Assembly (NCBI RefSeq): GCF_030294945.1
Contig: NZ_AP018448.1
Span: 8,776,501 to 8,840,500, forward strand
DNA from: Streptomyces graminofaciens
GTDB taxonomy: Bacteria > Actinomycetota > Actinomycetes > Streptomycetales > Streptomycetaceae
Direction of reading: 5' to 3'
Length of the DNA: 64,000 nt
Below are positions 9,058-17,912 of this stretch, piece after piece. A model generated the notes under the pieces. It did not search any database. It saw nothing but the letters and a program-made list of their open reading frames with translations, and was not told where the DNA came from. A program made the translations under genes and the position numbers. Each line of letters opens with the position of its first letter. Position 1 is the first letter of the stretch.

Positions 9058-9939
9058 TCATGCTGAGCCGGCCAGCCTCTGCCGCAGGGCGTCGTTGTCG
9101 TCGTGGTGGACGACCTCGTCGAAGCGCAGCCTCAGCCCGTGCTCGGCCAGCAGGCCTGCCACGATCGCGTCGAGCTGTTCGCGGTGTTCCTCGGTGCGGG
9201 CCTGTACGTACGCCTCGCGCACCTCGTCGGGTTCGTCGGCGAGGACCTGGTCCATGCGCTCGCGGATGTACCGCTTGAGGTTGATGTGTTCCATGAACAC
9301 CTCGGTGATACCGGCCTCGACGACCTGCCCGAAGAGGTGGTCCAGGAGTTCGGGCTGGGCGGCGAAGTGGGGCAGGAGCGGGCCGACGAAGGCGAAGGTG
9401 GGGATGCCGGCCTCGCGTAGTTCCGTGAGGGTGCGCAGGCGGCGCGAGGCGAGTGGGGCGCGGACCTCCAGCCAGCGGCTGACCTTGTCGTCCGCGGTGG
9501 TCACGGTCATGCCGACCTCCGCCCGGGGCAGGCTGGTGAGCAGGTCGATGTCGCGGGTGACGACGGGTGACTTGGTCAGGATGCGGACCAGGCCCGGGTA
9601 CTCGACCGCCTTCAGCTCGCGCAGGATGCCCCGGGTGAGCCGGTACCGCGTCTCGTGGCCCTGGTAGGGGTCGGTGACCGAACTGAGCAGCATCGTGCCG
9701 CGGCGCTTGTGCTCGGGCATCCTGGCCAGCTCCTTGCGGGCGAGGTCGACGGCGTTCTTCTTCACGTACAGGTAGTCGCCCCACTCCTTGGCCGACCGGC
9801 CGAACTGCCGTCCCGCGAAAGAGGCGAAGCAGTACGCGCAGCCCAGAACGCAGCCGGTGTAGGGGTTGATCACGTAGTCGTTCGACGGGGTCTTCGACTT
9901 CTGGATCAAGGTCTTCGCCTCGATCTCGACCGGTTCCAT
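9058..9939 (-). CDS. Radical SAM protein, Rv2578c / SplB-like family
   Basis: This 293-residue radical S-adenosylmethionine enzyme has the CxxxCxxC iron-sulfur motif CVLGCAYC at about residues 29-36, preceded by YVINPYTG. The family is called Rv2578c-type and is related to spore photoproduct lyases; the substrate is unknown. ATG 9939 is chosen because MEPVEIEAKTLIQKSK is the usual start and AGAGGAAA lies just upstream; the frame runs on to 10188 without conserved sequence. Later regions include SSVTDPYQGHE and the SAM-barrel end MEHINLKRYIRERM. It is divergent from the VOC gene. Confidence 0.88.
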   Translation of the reverse strand: MEPVEIEAKTLIQKSKTPSNDYVINPYTGCVLGCAYCFASFAGRQFGRSAKEWGDYLYVKKNAVDLARKELARMPEHKRRGTMLLSSVTDPYQGHETRYRLTRGILRELKAVEYPGLVRILTKSPVVTRDIDLLTSLPRAEVGMTVTTADDKVSRWLEVRAPLASRRLRTLTELREAGIPTFAFVGPLLPHFAAQPELLDHLFGQVVEAGITEVFMEHINLKRYIRERMDQVLADEPDEVREAYVQARTEEHREQLDAIVAGLLAEHGLRLRFDEVVHHDDNDALRQRLAGSA

Positions 9940-10078
9940 GACGGGTTTCCTCTCTGCTGCCGGGCCGCTCTGCTGCCGGGCCGCCCGTGCCACGGTCGGC
10001 CCCGTTCCTGTGCCGTCCGCGGGGCGAGGCGACGGGACGCCAAACCTGCATCGCGTGGAACAATAATCCCTGGAAGTT

Positions 10079-10092
10079 GATTCCATGGAATC
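10079..10092. promoter_or_regulatory. 14-bp perfect palindrome in divergent promoter region
   Basis: GATTCCATGGAATC is a perfect palindrome in the AT-richer middle of the 316-bp gap (9940-10255) between the radical SAM and VOC genes. A TGGAA element repeats at 10056 and 10071. The size and place suit a repressor operator for one or both genes. Confidence 0.4.
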
Positions 10093-10255
10093 TAAATGGT
10101 TTGCTGGGCGAGCGGCCGATCCGGGGCCTTGGCCGTCCGCTCCGGCGGGCAGGCCCGTGAAGCCATTCATGCGGAACGCGGCGAACACCCTCCGGATCGA
10201 CCACGCCCCGGAGAGTTACTTTTTGTTCCGATATGGGCTGTAAGGAGAAAGTGCC

Positions 10256-10636
10256 ATGACCGTTCCCGCCTTCAACTCGGTCGCCTGGTTCGAGTTCGGC
10301 ACCGACCAGCCGGAGAAGGTCAAGGAGTTCTACGGAGAGCTCTTCGACTGGAACTACGTCCTCAACACCAACACCCCGGGCGTCACCTACCACTCGGTGA
10401 TGCCGCCCGGTGCCCAGCAGCCCGCGGGCGGCGTATGGGAGTCGGAGGGCAAGTTCCCCAACTACGCGATCTTCTACGTCGTCGTCCAAGACGTCGCCGC
10501 GACCGTCGAGCGCGCCGGCGAACTCGGCGCCGAGGTGCTCATGGAGCCGGTCTCCGACTCCGCAGGCTTCACCTTCGCCCGGCTGCGGGACACGGCCGGC
10601 AACCACTTCGGCGTCTTCTCCGCGCCCGCCCCCTGA
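10256..10636 (+). CDS. VOC-superfamily (glyoxalase-like) protein
   Basis: This 126-residue single-unit vicinal oxygen chelate protein resembles the PhnB/27-kDa-antigen type. AAGGAG precedes the ATG by about 7 bases. Features are the N-terminal WFEFGTDQPEKVKEFYGELF (beta-alpha of module 1) and the second module FYVVVQDVAATVERAGELGA ending in RDTAGNHFGVF. Such proteins bind small hydrophobic or aldehyde substrates or act in drug sequestration; the exact role is unknown. It is the first of three co-oriented genes (VOC, MBL hydrolase, NTF2-like) that could be one unit opposite a MarR repressor. Confidence 0.85.
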   Translation: MTVPAFNSVAWFEFGTDQPEKVKEFYGELFDWNYVLNTNTPGVTYHSVMPPGAQQPAGGVWESEGKFPNYAIFYVVVQDVAATVERAGELGAEVLMEPVSDSAGFTFARLRDTAGNHFGVFSAPAP

Positions 10637-10778
10637 CCGGCCGCGCAGGCCACCGCGCGGCACCCGCCGGATGTCCTGTCCCGCAGCACGGCCGACGGCC
10701 CTTCTCCTTCCGCCACTTCCCCTGCCGGAGCCACCCGCAGGGCTCGCGTCCTCACCGTTCCCCGACCGGAGGCCCCCG

Positions 10779-11561
10779 ATGCCCGGCACCAGCGCCACCA
10801 GCGAAAAGATCCCCGTCCACGTCTACGGCGGCCCGACCACCCTGATCGAGTACGGCGGGCTCAGGTTCGTCACCGACCCCACCTTCGACCCGCCCGGCGA
10901 GTACCCCATGCCTCTGCCCGGCGACCACAAGCTCGTCAAGACCGACCCGTCGCTCGTCACCGCCGCCGACCTGGGCGGCATCGACGCCGTCCTGCTCTCC
11001 CACGACACGCACGACGACAACCTGGACAACGCCGGCCGCGCCTTCCTGTCCGAGGTTCCGGTCGTGTTCACCACGGTCGGCGGAGCCGCTCGTCTGGGCG
11101 GCAACGCACAGGGGCTGGCCTTCTGGGAGACCGCCGAGCTCTGGCGGCCCGACGGCGGCACCGTGACCGTCACGGGTGTGCCCGCCCGGCACGGCCCCGT
11201 CGGCTGTGAACCGGTCACCGGCGACGTCGTCGGCTTCATCCTCACCTCCGACGAACTGCCCTCCATCTACGTCAGCGGCGACAACGCCTCCCTGGAGCAC
11301 GTCAAGGAAATCGCCGCGAGGTTCGCTCCCGTCGACACCGCGGTCCTCTTCCTCGGCGGCGCCCGCATGGCCTTCGCCTTCGACAACGCCCTGCTCACCC
11401 TCGACAGCGCCCAGGGCGCCCAGGCCGCGCAGATACTCGGCGCCCGCCGGGTCGTCCCCGCCCACTTCGACAGCTGGGCCCACTTCAAGGAAGGCCGAAA
11501 CGAGATCGAGGCCGCGTTCACCGAAGTCGGCCTCGCCGACCGCCTCGACTTCGCCCGATAA
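10779..11561 (+). CDS. MBL-fold metal-dependent hydrolase (UlaG-like)
   Basis: This 260-residue cytoplasmic hydrolase is of the metallo-beta-lactamase fold. ATG 10779 follows GGAGG (10768-10772); the long frame before it is a shadow. The metal motif reads SHDTHDDNLD (about residues 71-80), the HDxHxDN variant common in actinobacterial members, instead of the canonical HxHxDH. Further ligand regions are ARHGP, YVSGDNAS and the terminal VPAHFDSWAHF. The variant suggests an altered second metal site. It lies 143 bp after the VOC gene and 38 bp before the NTF2-like gene. Confidence 0.85.
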   Translation: MPGTSATSEKIPVHVYGGPTTLIEYGGLRFVTDPTFDPPGEYPMPLPGDHKLVKTDPSLVTAADLGGIDAVLLSHDTHDDNLDNAGRAFLSEVPVVFTTVGGAARLGGNAQGLAFWETAELWRPDGGTVTVTGVPARHGPVGCEPVTGDVVGFILTSDELPSIYVSGDNASLEHVKEIAARFAPVDTAVLFLGGARMAFAFDNALLTLDSAQGAQAAQILGARRVVPAHFDSWAHFKEGRNEIEAAFTEVGLADRLDFAR

Positions 11562-11599
11562 CCACCCACCCCCCGTACGAGAACCCAGGAGCAAACGAC

Positions 11600-11992
11600 A
11601 TGACCAGCGCGAACGTCGACATCGCCCGCACCTACTTCCAGGCCGTCCAGACCGGAGACATGGCTGCTCTCGGCGAACTCCTCGACGCCGACATCGTCTG
11701 GCACCAGCCCGGCGCCAACCAGTTCTCCGGCGAGCACAAGGGCCAGGCCGCCGTCTTCAAGATGCTCGGCAGCATGATGGAGACCAGCCAGGGCTCCTTC
11801 GCCATCGACAAGATCCACACCCTCATGGGCAACGGGGACCTGGTCGCCGCCACCATCCACTTCACCGGCCGCCACGGCGACGCGTCGATGAGCATGGACG
11901 GCGTCGACCTCCTGCGCATCGAGAACGGCAAGATCACCGAGATGTGGCTCTTCTCCGCCGACCCGGCCGCCGAAGACGCCTTCTGGGGCTAG
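11600..11992 (+). CDS. SnoaL/NTF2-like protein
   Basis: This 130-residue protein has the cone-shaped alpha+beta NTF2 fold (ARTYFQAVQTGDMAALGELL, DIVWHQPGANQFSGEHKG, ending RIENGKITEMWLFSAD). AGGAG is at the right distance from the ATG. Members are ketosteroid isomerase-like enzymes or ligand-binding proteins; no catalytic assignment is safe. It is the last gene of the short plus-strand set and is followed by a strong hairpin. Confidence 0.85.
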   Translation: MTSANVDIARTYFQAVQTGDMAALGELLDADIVWHQPGANQFSGEHKGQAAVFKMLGSMMETSQGSFAIDKIHTLMGNGDLVAATIHFTGRHGDASMSMDGVDLLRIENGKITEMWLFSADPAAEDAFWG

Positions 11993-12012
11993 AGCCCTAG
12001 AGCCCTAGAGCC

Positions 12013-12049
12013 CGTGGTGCCCGGGGCCGGCTCGGCCTCGGGCACCACG
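12013..12049. terminator. Hairpin terminator between convergent genes
   Basis: CGTGGTGCCCG pairs with CGGGCACCACG, and the inner GGCCG/CGGCC extends the stem with one G-T pair and a 3-base loop. It sits between the NTF2-like gene (plus) and the MarR gene (minus) and can serve both. A 9-bp repeat (TAGAGCCCT) lies just before it at about 11991-12010. Confidence 0.75.
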
Positions 12050-12086
12050 AGCCGATCCGTACGCGGCACTGCGGAGCCGTCCCCGC

Positions 12087-12602
12087 TCACGATCTCGGTC
12101 GGCCGGAAAGCTTCGGCGCGCGCGCAGTCGGCACCGGCGTCTTGGCGGCGGCCTTCCGCTCCGCGTCCAGGGCGCGTCCGGCTGCCCGCAGCGTGGTGAG
12201 GACCGCCGTCACCTCGCGTACGGACTGCTCGGGAATCACCGACCCGATCCGCAGTTCCAGCTCTTCCTCGAAGATCTTCAGCGCCCCGTCCACCAGCTTC
12301 CGCCCCTCAGGCGTCAGCTCGACGATCGAGGAACGGCGGTCGTTCGGATTGGCCCGCCGCACACACAGGCCCGCCGCCTCCAGACGGTCGACCACCTTGC
12401 TCGTGCCGCCCACCGTGATCGAGAACTCCTCTGCGATGTCCTGGATCCGCCTCCCGGGCCGCCGCAGCAGCAGGTGCAGCACCTCGAACGAGGTCAGCGC
12501 CAAGTCGTACTCGGCCCGCAACCGCCCCTCGATGCCGTCCCACAACTCGATCTCCAGCGAGACCAGCTCCCGGTACAGCTGCTTCAGGTCAGCGTCAGCC
12601 AT
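12087..12602 (-). CDS. MarR-family transcriptional regulator
   Basis: This 171-residue winged-helix repressor shows HTH elements LTSFEVLHLLLRRPGRRIQD, then TVGGTSKVVDRLEAAGLCVR, and the wing RRSSIVELTPEGRKL. ATG 12602 is preceded by GGAAG; a GTG at 12605 in the same frame is an equally possible start. The tail (residues 140-171) is Ala/Lys/Arg-rich and probably disordered. A perfect GAAGA-N4-TCTTC dyad just upstream of the start suggests autoregulation. The convergent VOC-MBL-NTF2 genes are possible targets, but their promoter carries a different palindrome. Confidence 0.9.
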   Translation of the reverse strand: MADADLKQLYRELVSLEIELWDGIEGRLRAEYDLALTSFEVLHLLLRRPGRRIQDIAEEFSITVGGTSKVVDRLEAAGLCVRRANPNDRRSSIVELTPEGRKLVDGALKIFEEELELRIGSVIPEQSVREVTAVLTTLRAAGRALDAERKAAAKTPVPTARAPKLSGRPRS

Positions 12603-12614
12603 CACTCATCTTCC

Positions 12615-12628
12615 GAAGAATTATCTTC
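12615..12628. promoter_or_regulatory. Dyad operator upstream of MarR gene
   Basis: GAAGA-ATTA-TCTTC is a perfect 5-bp-arm dyad in an AT-rich patch 13-26 bases before the MarR start codon. Repressor bound here would cover the initiation region. Confidence 0.5.
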
Positions 12629-12930
12629 TGCAGACGGTAACTGTACTTGTCGCTGCTCCGGGCAAGCCGCGCTTGCGCAAGCAGGGTAGGCGGAGAGCGG
12701 TTGCGGCGCGTCCGAGAGCGGCCGGCCGCGAAGGGAAATGCCCAGCGCGTGCCGGGAGTTCTTCCGGGGGCTGCCGCAGTGCCTTTCGATCTCGTTGCCG
12801 CACTCAGTTCGATGGAGCGGGCTTTGGTCTGGCGGGAGGCCCGGGCCCAGTTGCCCGGGTCCCGCAGGGACGTCAGGGCATGGATCCACCGTGCTCGCGC
12901 ATCTGCTGTCCTGGCACCCCGTCGACTACT

Positions 12931-13242
12931 TCACAGTTGGGCAGCCGTGGTGGCGGCATGATTTGCTGCCCGTAGGCGCCGCCGTACGCCGAGAAAATTC
13001 CATTCCGGGGTCCAGTCGGCCATCTGCCAGAACACCTCGCCGCCCTTGTCTGAGTTGACATTGCCCATCTGCACTGGTTTCGCCGCCTGCGGATCCGATG
13101 GGAGATCCGCGACGACATCCACGAAGCATTCCTCACCCTTGGATGCGCACGTATCTGCTGGCGGCGACTGCGCGCTCTGCGGAGAGAATGCGAGAGCTAG
13201 TCGGCGGCCGCGAGTCGCCTGAGGACTTCGACCGGAGCGCAT
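12931..13242 (-). CDS. Hypothetical, possibly broken exported protein
   Basis: The minus frame gives a stretch that looks coded: TPTPAPPTPAP (from about 13280), then CASKGEECFVDVVADLPSDP and NVNSDKGGEVFWQMADWTPE. A Pro/Thr linker followed by a two-cysteine acidic domain would suit a secreted or lipid-anchored Streptomyces protein. No signal peptide or good start is present; ATG 13242 is the only internal one. A one-base shift near 12990 would give a different, longer end. It is likely a remnant. The rest of 12629-13363 shows no gene. Confidence 0.3.
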   Translation of the reverse strand: MRSGRSPQATRGRRLALAFSPQSAQSPPADTCASKGEECFVDVVADLPSDPQAAKPVQMGNVNSDKGGEVFWQMADWTPEWNFLGVRRRLRAANHAATTAAQL

Positions 13243-13363
13243 CAGCTGTGGGGCAGGAGTCGGTGGGGCAGGAGTCGGTGTGAGCGCGGCCTTCCTGTAG
13301 TGGTTCGCGCATCGGCGTCGGTCCTTCGTCACCGTGTCCGCTGCCCGGCTGGGCCGATGAGGG

Positions 13364-14167
13364 TCAGTGCAGGACAAGCAGGACAGCCAGTGCGATGAGC
13401 AGCGAGTCGATACGGTCCAGCAGGCCTCCGGAGCCGGGTAGCCAGCGGCCGGCGTCCTTTGCCTGTGCACCTCTTTTGAGCATGGATTCAAGAAGGTCTC
13501 CGGCCGGGCCGCCGACCGCCACCGCAACCGCCATCGGCCAGCTCAGCAAGGACAGCACGGCGAGCACGCCGAGGCCGGCCGCGGCCCCGGCCAGGGTTCC
13601 GCTCCACCGCTTGGCCGGTGACAGTGGCGACAGCCGCGGCCCGCCCAGCCGTCGACCGGCGAAGTACGCCACGATGTCGGCGATCGAGACCGCCACGAAC
13701 AACGCAAGCGCGCTCGCCCCGAGCACCACCAGCGCGGCCAGCACACTCAGCCAGGCCAGCCCGAACAGGCCGGCGCAAAGCCGGCGCAGGCCATGGTCGG
13801 CGTCACCGGCCAGGAGCGGCACCGCGGCCACCGCGAGCGCCCCGATCGCGACCACACGGAGTACCTGTCCGGGCGCCAACCAGGCAGCCAGCACCACGCC
13901 TGCCACCGCCGCGGCCAACACCACCCGGTCCACCCAGCCCAGCCGCATCAGCCCGCCGAACTCCATCACCGCGATCACCGCAACCGCGATGGCGACAGCC
14001 GCGGCGCCTGGGCGGCCCAACCAGAACGCACCGGTGACCAGTGGCACTCCGATCGCCCAGGCGCACCACCGGATCAGCAGCTCGCGGCGCCCGGACGCCG
14101 CCACCGCGATGCCGCCCAGCGCCAGCGCCCCACCGAGATAGGGCGCCAGGGAGGCCACGGTGATCAC
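13364..14167 (-). CDS. Phosphatidate cytidylyltransferase (CdsA) family membrane protein
   Basis: This 267-residue polytopic membrane enzyme belongs to the family that makes CDP-diacylglycerol from CTP and phosphatidate. The C-terminus carries the CdsA signature: SPAKRWSGTLAGA, then SMLKRGAQAKDAGRWLPGSG and GGLLDRIDSLL with the metal-binding Lys-Asp and Asp residues. About seven to eight hydrophobic segments precede it. The GTG at 14167 overlaps the stop of the upstream fusion gene (GTGA), so the two are translationally coupled. Such pairing suggests a dedicated, not housekeeping, role, perhaps activating a special lipid or phosphate. Confidence 0.85.
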   Translation of the reverse strand: MITVASLAPYLGGALALGGIAVAASGRRELLIRWCAWAIGVPLVTGAFWLGRPGAAAVAIAVAVIAVMEFGGLMRLGWVDRVVLAAAVAGVVLAAWLAPGQVLRVVAIGALAVAAVPLLAGDADHGLRRLCAGLFGLAWLSVLAALVVLGASALALFVAVSIADIVAYFAGRRLGGPRLSPLSPAKRWSGTLAGAAAGLGVLAVLSLLSWPMAVAVAVGGPAGDLLESMLKRGAQAKDAGRWLPGSGGLLDRIDSLLIALAVLLVLH

Positions 14168-15942
14168 AGAGCGGATCCGGAGGCGGATACGGCCGAGGCC
14201 ATCGGAACGAGCGACGCCGAACCCGGCCGAAGTACGTCCAGGGCGGCCTGACACGCGGCCACAATGCGCGCGTTCTCGGCGGTGTCCCTGACCGCGATGC
14301 GCACGGTGCGCCCCTGGTACTCCGACGACAACGGCGACAGATCGCGCAGGTATACGTCGTGACGGCGGCACTCGTTCACCAGTTGCGCGGCACTCGGCCC
14401 ACCGGACGGCAGGGTCACGGTGAGGAAGTTCGCCACGCCCTCCTCGACCACCACGGCCTCGTCCAGCACGGCGAGGTCGGCGGCCAGTTGCCGGCGCAGC
14501 GCGTGGGTGCGGAGCCAACAGTCGCTGTAGTACGCCGGGTCGCGCAGGGCTGCCACCGCGGCCAGCTGCGCCGGGAGGCTCACCGGCCAGGGCGGGGTGT
14601 GTCGGCGTAGCTGCGCCGCGGTGGTGGGCTCGGCCACCAGGTACGCGGCCCGCATACCGGACAGCGCATACATTTTGGACAACGAGGTGCAGGCCACGAC
14701 CCGCGGATCCATCGCCGCGAGGTCGGCGAGCGACTCGGACAGGTCGACATAGCCCAGGTAGGCCTCGTCTATCCACCAACGGGTTCGGGGCGGCGCGGCG
14801 GCGATCAGCGAGCGCAGCTCCGCGGCCGGAGCGTGGCGTCCGGTCGGGTTGTTGGGGTTGACCACCACCACGAGGTCGTAGCGGTCGGATCCGACGGCAG
14901 CGGACAGCCGGGCCGGATCGATCCGCCAGCCGTCTTCGCGGCGCAACGGGAACCGGTCCACCCGGCATCCGATCACCCGCTCCGTGACGTGGGCGTACTC
15001 GCCGTATCCCGGGTCCATCAGCAGCACCCTGCTTTCAGGGGTCAGCCACTGGCCGAACGCTCTGAAAATCAAGTCGGATGAACCGGCGCCGACCGCGAGC
15101 GTCTCCGCCGGCAGCCCCCGGGCCGCAGAGATTTCCGCCACCAGTCCCTCGGCCCCGGTCGGCGGCGAGGTCCGGGCGGCCCAGGCCGGATCTTCCGTGA
15201 GCGCCGCCCGCACCCCGGGGGCCGGCGGGAACCAGGCGTCCAGCACGTCGGCCGCGACTACCTGAAGGCGTCGGTCCAGGCTACGGAAGTCCGTGCCAAT
15301 GGCGGTGAACGAAGCTCCGCCGTGTTCGCAGCCGTCCGGCCGGGGTGCGAACGCCACGTCCAGCCGCCAGTCCACTTCGGACCGCAGACGCTCCAACGTG
15401 GTGCGGTAACGGTCCATCGCGACCTTCGTCAGCTCGGCCACGCTGCCGGTCAGCACCTCGAACGTCAACGCACCGCTGTGGACGGTACGGCCGACCGGGC
15501 GCAGGCCGGCGGCCAGGTACATGTTGAGCAACTCGGTGCGCCCCATCGCCACCACCCGACGACCGCCCCGGGCGGCGATCCAGCGCAGTGCCGCGTACAT
15601 CAGCAGCGGTGCCGCTGCGGAGGCCCGCCAGCGCGGCTCAACGGTGAGGATGCGCACCTCGAACAGGCCGCCCTCGGTCAGCAGCGGCAGCTCGTCGCGG
15701 GTCAGGTACTTGTCCAGCGCGTACCGCCCCAACCAGGGCGGAGTCAGGCTGACAAAACCAATTCGGGTCGTGCCTCGCGCCGCGACCAGGTAGACGTTGT
15801 CGCCGTCCAGCCCGTCGTGAAGCCGCCCGGACGGATCCAGCGCATGCTGGCCCAGCTCCTCCGCGTACACCTGGTGACGTAGTTCGTGGATCCACTCAAG
15901 ATCCTCCGGAGTGGCAACGCGCAGCTGCAGGTCACGGCTCAT
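14164..15942 (-). CDS. GNAT acyltransferase fused to PLP aminotransferase
   Basis: This 592-residue two-domain enzyme starts at ATG 15942 with GAGAGG upstream. Residues 1 to about 190 form a GNAT/autoinducer-synthase-like fold (RVATPEDLEWIHELRHQVYA, FEVRILTVEPRWRASAAAPL, GLRPVGRTVHSG), close to N-acyl amino acid synthases. After a linker, residues 235-590 are a fold-type I aminotransferase like histidinol-phosphate aminotransferase: AVGAGSSDLIFRAF, VNPNNPTG, IDEAYLGY, and SLSKMYALSG with the PLP lysine at residue 423; a C-terminal RIAVRDTAEN holds the expected carboxylate arginine. It is coupled to a CdsA-type gene. I infer amino-group transfer and N-acylation of one substrate, perhaps for an aminolipid; the substrate is unknown. 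Confidence 0.88.
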   Translation of the reverse strand: MSRDLQLRVATPEDLEWIHELRHQVYAEELGQHALDPSGRLHDGLDGDNVYLVAARGTTRIGFVSLTPPWLGRYALDKYLTRDELPLLTEGGLFEVRILTVEPRWRASAAAPLLMYAALRWIAARGGRRVVAMGRTELLNMYLAAGLRPVGRTVHSGALTFEVLTGSVAELTKVAMDRYRTTLERLRSEVDWRLDVAFAPRPDGCEHGGASFTAIGTDFRSLDRRLQVVAADVLDAWFPPAPGVRAALTEDPAWAARTSPPTGAEGLVAEISAARGLPAETLAVGAGSSDLIFRAFGQWLTPESRVLLMDPGYGEYAHVTERVIGCRVDRFPLRREDGWRIDPARLSAAVGSDRYDLVVVVNPNNPTGRHAPAAELRSLIAAAPPRTRWWIDEAYLGYVDLSESLADLAAMDPRVVACTSLSKMYALSGMRAAYLVAEPTTAAQLRRHTPPWPVSLPAQLAAVAALRDPAYYSDCWLRTHALRRQLAADLAVLDEAVVVEEGVANFLTVTLPSGGPSAAQLVNECRRHDVYLRDLSPLSSEYQGRTVRIAVRDTAENARIVAACQAALDVLRPGSASLVPMASAVSASGSAL

Positions 15943-16212
15943 AAGCACCTCTCTCGACGCAGGATGGGGCCGTTCCATCGTGGAGAACGCAGCGCGGCTG
16001 CGGCAGAGCCAAGCGACACGATCAACCTAGGTACGCGTACTCAGGCGCAGTCGTCCCCCGCGTGCTCCGTCCGCGGAGGTCAATGGCAGGCCATCACCGA
16101 AGATGATCTTGATGGCGAAATCAGGGACTGGGCGACCGTGCGGGCTCCCGGCGGTGCGCCAACCACGTGCGGCTTGGCAAGCCCCCCGCCCTGTCCCCGC
16201 CCTGTCCCCGTG

Positions 16213-16767
16213 TTACCCGACCTGTGCCCTCCGCCACTCCACTTCCTCGGCAGCCATCGGGGCATGGACGCTGTACACGTCGCCGACCCGCAGATTGTCC
16301 GGCGTGCTGTACTCGCCGTAGGTGCCTATGACGGAGACGGCCACATGGGAATCGGGCTGCCAGAAAGTGCGGAAATACGGGGCGGACACCGGGATTTCCG
16401 GGATCTCCATCAGGGGGACTTCGTGCCGCACCAGTAGACGTTGCAGCTTTTCGAACCGAAGCCTGGGAGTGAACCGCCCGTACCGGGCACGAAGCGTGTC
16501 GTTGACGAGGGTGCGGTCCCGGTACGCGAGCCGGTGCACCTGCAAGGTGAAGTGGTGGCCCGACCAGGGGTGGTCGGCGGAAGCACGGTCCCAGTAGAAC
16601 TCGGCGAGGCCGTAGTCACGGCACATGCTGCCGTCGCCGAAGGTGTCCTCGGCGAAGTCCGGCCCAAGGGCCTTGGTGACGTCGTCGGGAGAATCCGCGG
16701 GGCCCACGCCGAGCAAGGTGCCGTTGGTGACGACGTCCACGTAGAACGCCAGGGAATGCGGAGTCAA
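16213..16767 (-). CDS. Hypothetical protein (actinobacterial family)
   Basis: This soluble protein of about 184 residues starts PHSLAFYVDVVTNGTLLGVG and contains MCRDYGLAEFYWDRA, HHFTLQVHRL and DVYSVHAPMAAEEVEW. Proteins with this pattern are scattered in Streptomyces, but I know no function. TTG 16767 is chosen because GAGGA lies 7 bases upstream and the homologous-looking part begins there; ATG 16818 gives 17 more residues without an RBS. Neighbours are unrelated. The gap 15943-16212 shows no gene. Confidence 0.7.
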   Translation of the reverse strand: MTPHSLAFYVDVVTNGTLLGVGPADSPDDVTKALGPDFAEDTFGDGSMCRDYGLAEFYWDRASADHPWSGHHFTLQVHRLAYRDRTLVNDTLRARYGRFTPRLRFEKLQRLLVRHEVPLMEIPEIPVSAPYFRTFWQPDSHVAVSVIGTYGEYSTPDNLRVGDVYSVHAPMAAEEVEWRRAQVG

Positions 16768-16882
16768 AGGCTGATCCTCGTGTGATGTGGGGGACGTCCC
16801 CACCGGGGGTGTCGACATTGAACTCGTCGGCTCCGACCAGTACACGACACCAGACGGCGACCACTGCGCGCTGCAAGGTCGG

Positions 16883-17715
16883 TCAAACGTCCTGTCCCTG
16901 GCCCGCCAGAAGCGGCCGCTGATGGAATCCGTCAGCGGTCAGGTCCCCTGCGTCGACGGCGAAGTCGGTGCCGCGGGTGCCTGTCGTGTGGGCCAGCAGC
17001 CGCCATGGCCGGTCGCCGGTCGGATAGAACCTGAAGGTGAGGGTCTGGCCGGACGCGAGGTGGATCTCGACGATCGAGCGGTCGACGATGACGCGGAGTT
17101 CGACGGATGCGCCGGGGACCTGCACGGCCGGCAGGGCAGGGCGTACGTGCCCGGACGCGCTCGTGGGTCCAGTGAGGCGTGGTCGCGGTTCACGGTGAGC
17201 CGCCCGGCGCTCGGGTCGACGGTGATGTCGAGGTGTTCGGCGCCGTCGGCCGAGGTGATGAGGCGCAGCCCGCTCGTGCCGGTGAGGTCGGGGGTCAGGA
17301 CCGCGGCGAGGTCGAAAGTGCGGCTGACCTCACCGAGCTCAACCGGCTGAGATCCAGTGACGTGTGCGGTGCTGTGCAGGAGGTGTTCCCCGCGCAGGGC
17401 GAGCAGTTCGCGTGCGGGGCGCTGGCCGACCGTGCCGTCGTCGGCCAGGGGCAGTTCGCGAGGGAGGGGCAGGGTTCCCGCCCAACCGGCTTCGTGCGCC
17501 CAGGAGTCGTCGCGGGCCTCCCACGCCCAGCCCCACAGCAGCCACCGGTCTTCCTCGGGGGCCTTGAGCAGGGCGGGGGCGTAGAAGTCCGGGCCTTGGT
17601 CCAGTCGTACGGGGGGTGCGGTCGCGGTGAAAACGGCCCTGTTCCTCGTGGCTCGTGTGGGCCGTCACATGGCTCGGACCGCCCTGCGGGGTCCAGTCGC
17701 TGACGATCACCATTG
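16883..17715 (-). pseudogene. Decayed GH32 (fructosidase/levanase) gene
   Basis: Three pieces in different minus frames assemble into the second half of a GH32 enzyme. Near 17705-17640 is VIVSDWTPQGGPSHVTAHTS. Around 17640-17110 is LDQGPDFYAPALLKAPEEDR, then WLLWGWAWEARDDSWAHEAG and TSGLRLITSADGAEHLDITV. From 17125 to the stop at 16883 is VELRVIVDRSIVEIHLASGQ...DFAVDAGDLTADGFHQRPLL. At least two frameshifts (about 17640 and 17120) and loss of the N-terminal WMNDPNG half make it non-functional. It lies back-to-back with an intact GH32 gene. Confidence 0.85.
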
Positions 17716-17912
17716 ATCCAGGAAGTCCGCCTGTTCGCCGCTCCTCAGTGGCCTGACCTGATCGGTTGCCGGGCACAGTCCGCCGCGGCAAGGCCAGTTG
17801 GGGCGGCTCGCGACAGCCGGCCGCCCTTTCGGGATGTCGGGCCATCCGGGGTTCGCATAGCTCCAGGGCTGTTGACGCACTGGGCGGATTGCCTCCATCA
17901 TCGGGCCACTCG

